Shown here piece by piece: positions 61,494-63,863 of a stretch of 63,863 nt of DNA. The notes under the pieces are model-generated. The model made no database searches. It was not told the origin of the DNA and saw only the letters and a list, made by a program, of their open reading frames with translations. Positions within the stretch are counted from its first letter, which is position 1. The number at the start of each line of letters is the position of its first letter. The stretch covers positions 1 to 63,863 of the forward strand of contig JAGBXW010000021.1 in NCBI GenBank assembly GCA_017629095.1. The letters are read 5' to 3'. The stretch is from Treponema sp. (GTDB lineage Bacteria; Spirochaetota; Spirochaetia; Treponematales; Treponemataceae). The translations under genes were made by a program, and so were the position numbers.

Positions 61494-61542
61494 ACTCAAA
61501 TCTCTATTATTTGAGTTTATACTAGCCACACATACCAGTCAA
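61494..61542 (-). promoter_or_regulatory. Promoter of lipoprotein C with operator-like inverted repeat
   Basis: On the minus strand TTGACT (61542-61537), a 15-nt spacer and TATAAA (61521-61516). A perfect 8-bp inverted repeat ACTCAAAT-N7-ATTTGAGT (61494-61516) touches the -10 and covers the expected start. TTTTTT follows the repeat on the minus strand, so it could also act as a terminator for read-through. Confidence 0.55.
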
Positions 61543-61562
61543 GTAGAACCACTTCCCAAAAC

Positions 61563-61587
61563 AAAAAAGCCACGGACAAGCCGTGGC
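61563..61587 (-). terminator. GCCACGG-type terminator, copy 3
   Basis: GCCACGG/CCGTGGC (61569-61575 with 61581-61587), loop ACAAG. TTTTTT follows on the minus strand. It lies just after the PIN pseudogene. Confidence 0.82.
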
Positions 61588-61608
61588 CTGATTATCAAAA
61601 TAACATCA

Positions 61609-61902
61609 TCAATTTACAACACCTGAAAATAATTTTAATTTAGGCAAAACAACCTGCATTAATTTAAAATGTTTATCATTTGTCCAGATCTCGCAATTAT
61701 TTTTTATTGCAAGGTAAGCAATCATTGCATCTTGGAACGGAACCACAAGACCATTTTATTTCAATGTTATGAATTGTTTTGCAAGTAAAAGCCAATCACT
61801 TTCCGTAAAAGGTAGATATCTTAAAGAATTTAAGGCATTATTCATTTGTGCAAATTGTTTCTCAGCATTACATCCGCGAAGAAGTTCCGTTTTTATAGGC
61901 AA
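61609..61902 (-). pseudogene. PIN-domain (VapC-like) toxin remnant
   Basis: The minus strand reads PIKTELLRGCNAEKQF, LPFTESDWLLLAKQF, an in-frame TAA (61756-61758), then NGLVVPFQDAMIAYLAI, CEIWTNDKHFKLM and a normal C-terminus. This is a PIN ribonuclease of VapC type with the acidic residues of TELLRG, PFQDAMIA and WTNDKHF still visible. The N-terminal ~45 residues with the first catalytic Asp are gone, a TGA blocks the frame upstream, and the TAA splits the rest. No antitoxin gene is adjacent. Confidence 0.82.
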
Positions 61903-61940
61903 TCACACTTTGTAAGGAGCTTTGAACTTACCCCAAGCCA

Positions 61941-61971
61941 AAAAAAAGCCACGGTCAAACCGTGGCCTTTT
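61941..61971. terminator. GCCACGG-type terminator, copy 4
   Basis: GCCACGG/CCGTGGC (61948-61954 with 61960-61966), loop TCAAA, A run before and TTTTT after. It ends carB-dapF on the minus strand. Confidence 0.87.
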
Positions 61972-61993
61972 TACTTCTATCAATATAGGAAGA

Positions 61994-63863
61994 TTAAATC
62001 TCTATTTCGCCGCTATACACCAGCCGAGCAGTACCTGTCATGTACACAGTTTGACCAGTGTATTGTACTGTAAGCTCTCCGCCCCGAACTTTTACCGTAA
62101 TATCCTGACCAATAGGACAGAATCCATTCAGCACGGCGGCAATAGCTGCAGCACAAGCACCAGTTCCACAGGCTGGAGTTTCACCGTTTCCACGCTCCCA
62201 AACCCGCATTTTCAAGCAATTTCGTCCCACCACTCGAACAAACTCTGTGTTCACTCGCTTGGGGAATAATGGATGATTCTCGAACATGGGTCCAATGGTA
62301 GCCACGTCAATCTTATCTACAAAGCTACTGAATACAACACAGTGTGGTGTTCCCACAGACAGCATAGTTCCCGTATACTCCTGACCGTCAACAGTAAGAG
62401 GGGCATTCACCACAGCCTTGCAGGGAAGCCGTCCACTTACCACATTCCAGTCAGTGGCGGAACTATCAGGAAGCGTTCCGTCTCCACCAATAATCTTGAT
62501 TCCCTCTGGTGTACCCGTTACAGAAGTTGCCTCTGCCAATGTGGGCAGTGATTCTGCTTCAAACTCAGGAGCACCCATGTCTACCCGCACAGAAGAAACA
62601 ACGCCACTTTGGGTGTATGCCAAAAGTCGCTTTACACCAGCTGCTGTTTCCACGGTGATTTCCGCAGTGTGGTCAAGAGATGCAGCACAACGCTCCTGTA
62701 AGCCACCAATGTTATTGTCATACAGATATTTGGCCACACAACAGATAGCATTTCCTGCCATCATGCCCTCAGAACCATCCTGATTAAAGAATCGCATTCC
62801 AGCATCAGCCACGTCGGACTTGGTAATCAGTACCAAGGAGTCGGCACCAATTCCAGTTCGTCGGTCACAAAGCCGCACGCTCAAGCCCGCAGGATTGATA
62901 ATATCCTGATACATGGCGTTGAACACCACAAAGTCGTTGCCAGAGCTCTGCATCTTTGCAAACCGCAGCCGAGTTTTTCCCTCACTCAAGTCGTTGATGT
63001 TTACCAGCTCAAGACTTTCAATGGAGTAGCGACTCTGCAAGCTGTTGGCAATGGCATTAGCAGTATCGATGGAGGTAAGACAAGGAATGTCTCTCTCCAC
63101 AGTTTTTCGTCGCAGCTTAACGCTATCGTAGGTGGGAATACGTCCCTTGGCAGAGGTAGAAATTACATAATCGATTTTGCCAGTGTCCAACAAGGTCAAG
63201 ATATTGTCCTCTGGATTTTCGTGAATCTTATTTACAATTTCCACGTCCATACCAAAGCCGCTAATTACCTTAGCAGTTCCTTCTGTGGCATACAGCTTAA
63301 ATCCCAAGTCATAGAACTTGCGAGCAGTATCCACAATTTCAAACTGATCGCTTTTTCGCACAGTAATCAGCACGCCACCGTTCTTTTTCATGCGGTAGCC
63401 TGCTGCCACCAAGCCCTTGTACAGAGCTTCATCCAAGGTGCGAGCCAAGCCCAAAACTTCACCAGTGGACTTCATCTCTGGGCCTAGGTGGGTGTCCACG
63501 TCAATCAGCTTTTCAAAGCTAAAGACAGGAACCTTTACTGCCACGTAGGGTGGAATCTTGTACAAGCCCGTTCCAAAGCCCATGTCCTGCAACCGTTCAC
63601 CCAACATGGCTCGCACTGCAAGCTCTACCATGGGTACACCAGTTACCTTACTGATATAGGGAATAGTTCGGCTAGAACGTGGGTTCACTTCGATAATATA
63701 CAAGTCGTTGTCGTATACAAGGTACTGAATATTTACCAAGCCCTTGGTACCCAGTGCCAGTGCCAACTCACGAGACTGATTGATAATCTTTTCCGTCATG
63801 ATGTCGTTTACATTCCATGCCGGATACACAGCGATACTGTCTCCTGAGTGAATACCAGTTCGC
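61994..63863 (-). CDS. carB-dapF: Carbamoyl-phosphate synthase large subunit fused to diaminopimelate epimerase (5' part outside window)
   Basis: One open frame runs from the window edge to 61994. It begins in the second ATP-grasp part of CarB (TGIHSGDS, IIEVNPRSSRTIPY). The MGS-like allosteric domain follows (GGVLITVRKSDQF to SIDTANAIANSL). From about 62970 a complete DapF starts with FAKMQSSGNDFVVFNA. DapF keeps FFNQDGSEG, GTPHCV, NTEF, ERGNGET and the second catalytic Cys in ACGTGAC. The first, normally MCGN, reads MAGNAICC. CarB makes carbamoyl phosphate for arginine and pyrimidines. DapF interconverts LL- and meso-diaminopimelate. No start or ribosome site separates them. Confidence 0.93.
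   Translation of the reverse strand, partial: RTGIHSGDSIAVYPAWNVNDIMTEKIINQSRELALALGTKGLVNIQYLVYDNDLYIIEVNPRSSRTIPYISKVTGVPMVELAVRAMLGERLQDMGFGTGLYKIPPYVAVKVPVFSFEKLIDVDTHLGPEMKSTGEVLGLARTLDEALYKGLVAAGYRMKKNGGVLITVRKSDQFEIVDTARKFYDLGFKLYATEGTAKVISGFGMDVEIVNKIHENPEDNILTLLDTGKIDYVISTSAKGRIPTYDSVKLRRKTVERDIPCLTSIDTANAIANSLQSRYSIESLELVNINDLSEGKTRLRFAKMQSSGNDFVVFNAMYQDIINPAGLSVRLCDRRTGIGADSLVLITKSDVADAGMRFFNQDGSEGMMAGNAICCVAKYLYDNNIGGLQERCAASLDHTAEITVETAAGVKRLLAYTQSGVVSSVRVDMGAPEFEAESLPTLAEATSVTGTPEGIKIIGGDGTLPDSSATDWNVVSGRLPCKAVVNAPLTVDGQEYTGTMLSVGTPHCVVFSSFVDKIDVATIGPMFENHPLFPKRVNTEFVRVVGRNCLKMRVWERGNGETPACGTGACAAAIAAVLNGFCPIGQDITVKVRGGELTVQYTGQTVYMTGTARLVYSGEIEI

Overview
The window looks like chromosome of a host-associated treponeme (Spirochaetota, Treponema-like). 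This is an inference from gene content and style. There are many lipoproteins with loose spirochaetal lipoboxes (FSC, FTSC, FTAC), poly-G tracts in front of genes, a MurA with Asp in place of the fosfomycin-binding Cys, and several membrane proteins that resemble only treponemal hypotheticals. No rRNA, CRISPR array, insertion sequence or prophage was found.

Layout. 1-140: two minus-strand tRNAs (a truncated one, probably Cys, and Ser-UGA). 276-4478: ctp, rsmE, a WecG/TagA/CpsF glycosyltransferase and a sigma-54-type AAA+ activator. 4505-9513: trmJ, a divergent SDR, a STAS/zinc-ribbon protein and a pair of membrane proteins. 9622-12200: murA and pepT. 12201-18524: two tandem membrane receptors with GGDEF domains, each with a poly-G run (10 G and 11 G) exactly 9 nt before its ATG. 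18600-18803: tRNA-fMet with a duplicated 3' end. 18921-24941: MgtC, SDR-like and TraB proteins, a TPR lipoprotein and a divergent secreted protein. 25033-30732: a GH63/trehalase-like enzyme, ppx, ppk and ygjV. 30772-37402: a repeat-containing secreted protein, manC, two paralogous alpha/beta hydrolases, an Rpn-type nuclease and uppP. 37628-46622: an M16 protease lipoprotein and a full RND efflux operon. 46946-52077: an OFA-type MFS transporter, a small accessory island, three PH/SHOCT-like stress or membrane genes and a Ca/Na exchanger. 52219-61608: GNAT, three modular beta-helix lipoproteins, a clostripain lipoprotein and a decayed hicAB. 61609-63863: a PIN-toxin pseudogene and a CarB-DapF fusion that runs off the edge.

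Main points from the hunt. (1) Between two copies of a long terminator-like hairpin (48214 and 48642) sits what looks like a type I toxin-antitoxin cassette. It has a 28-aa holin-like toxin on the minus strand and an ~83-nt convergent sRNA on the plus strand, each with its own promoter and overlapping at their 3' ends. The second hairpin forms the last codons of a truncated macrodomain gene, so the cassette or hairpin probably landed in that gene. (2) At least five genes (276, pepT, 23085, 34476, 35500) have a -10 hexamer ending exactly 7 nt before the ATG and no usable Shine-Dalgarno, which predicts leaderless mRNAs. (3) DapF is fused in frame to CarB, and its first catalytic Cys is Ala. (4) The poly-G runs suggest phase-variable diguanylate cyclase receptors. 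(5) Three lipoproteins share a lipid anchor and a ~90-residue beta-sandwich-like module in 1, 4 and 4 copies, followed by a beta-helix. One pair of modules is a recent 270-bp tandem duplication. (6) The hicA and PIN toxin genes are both broken, while the HicB antitoxin is intact.
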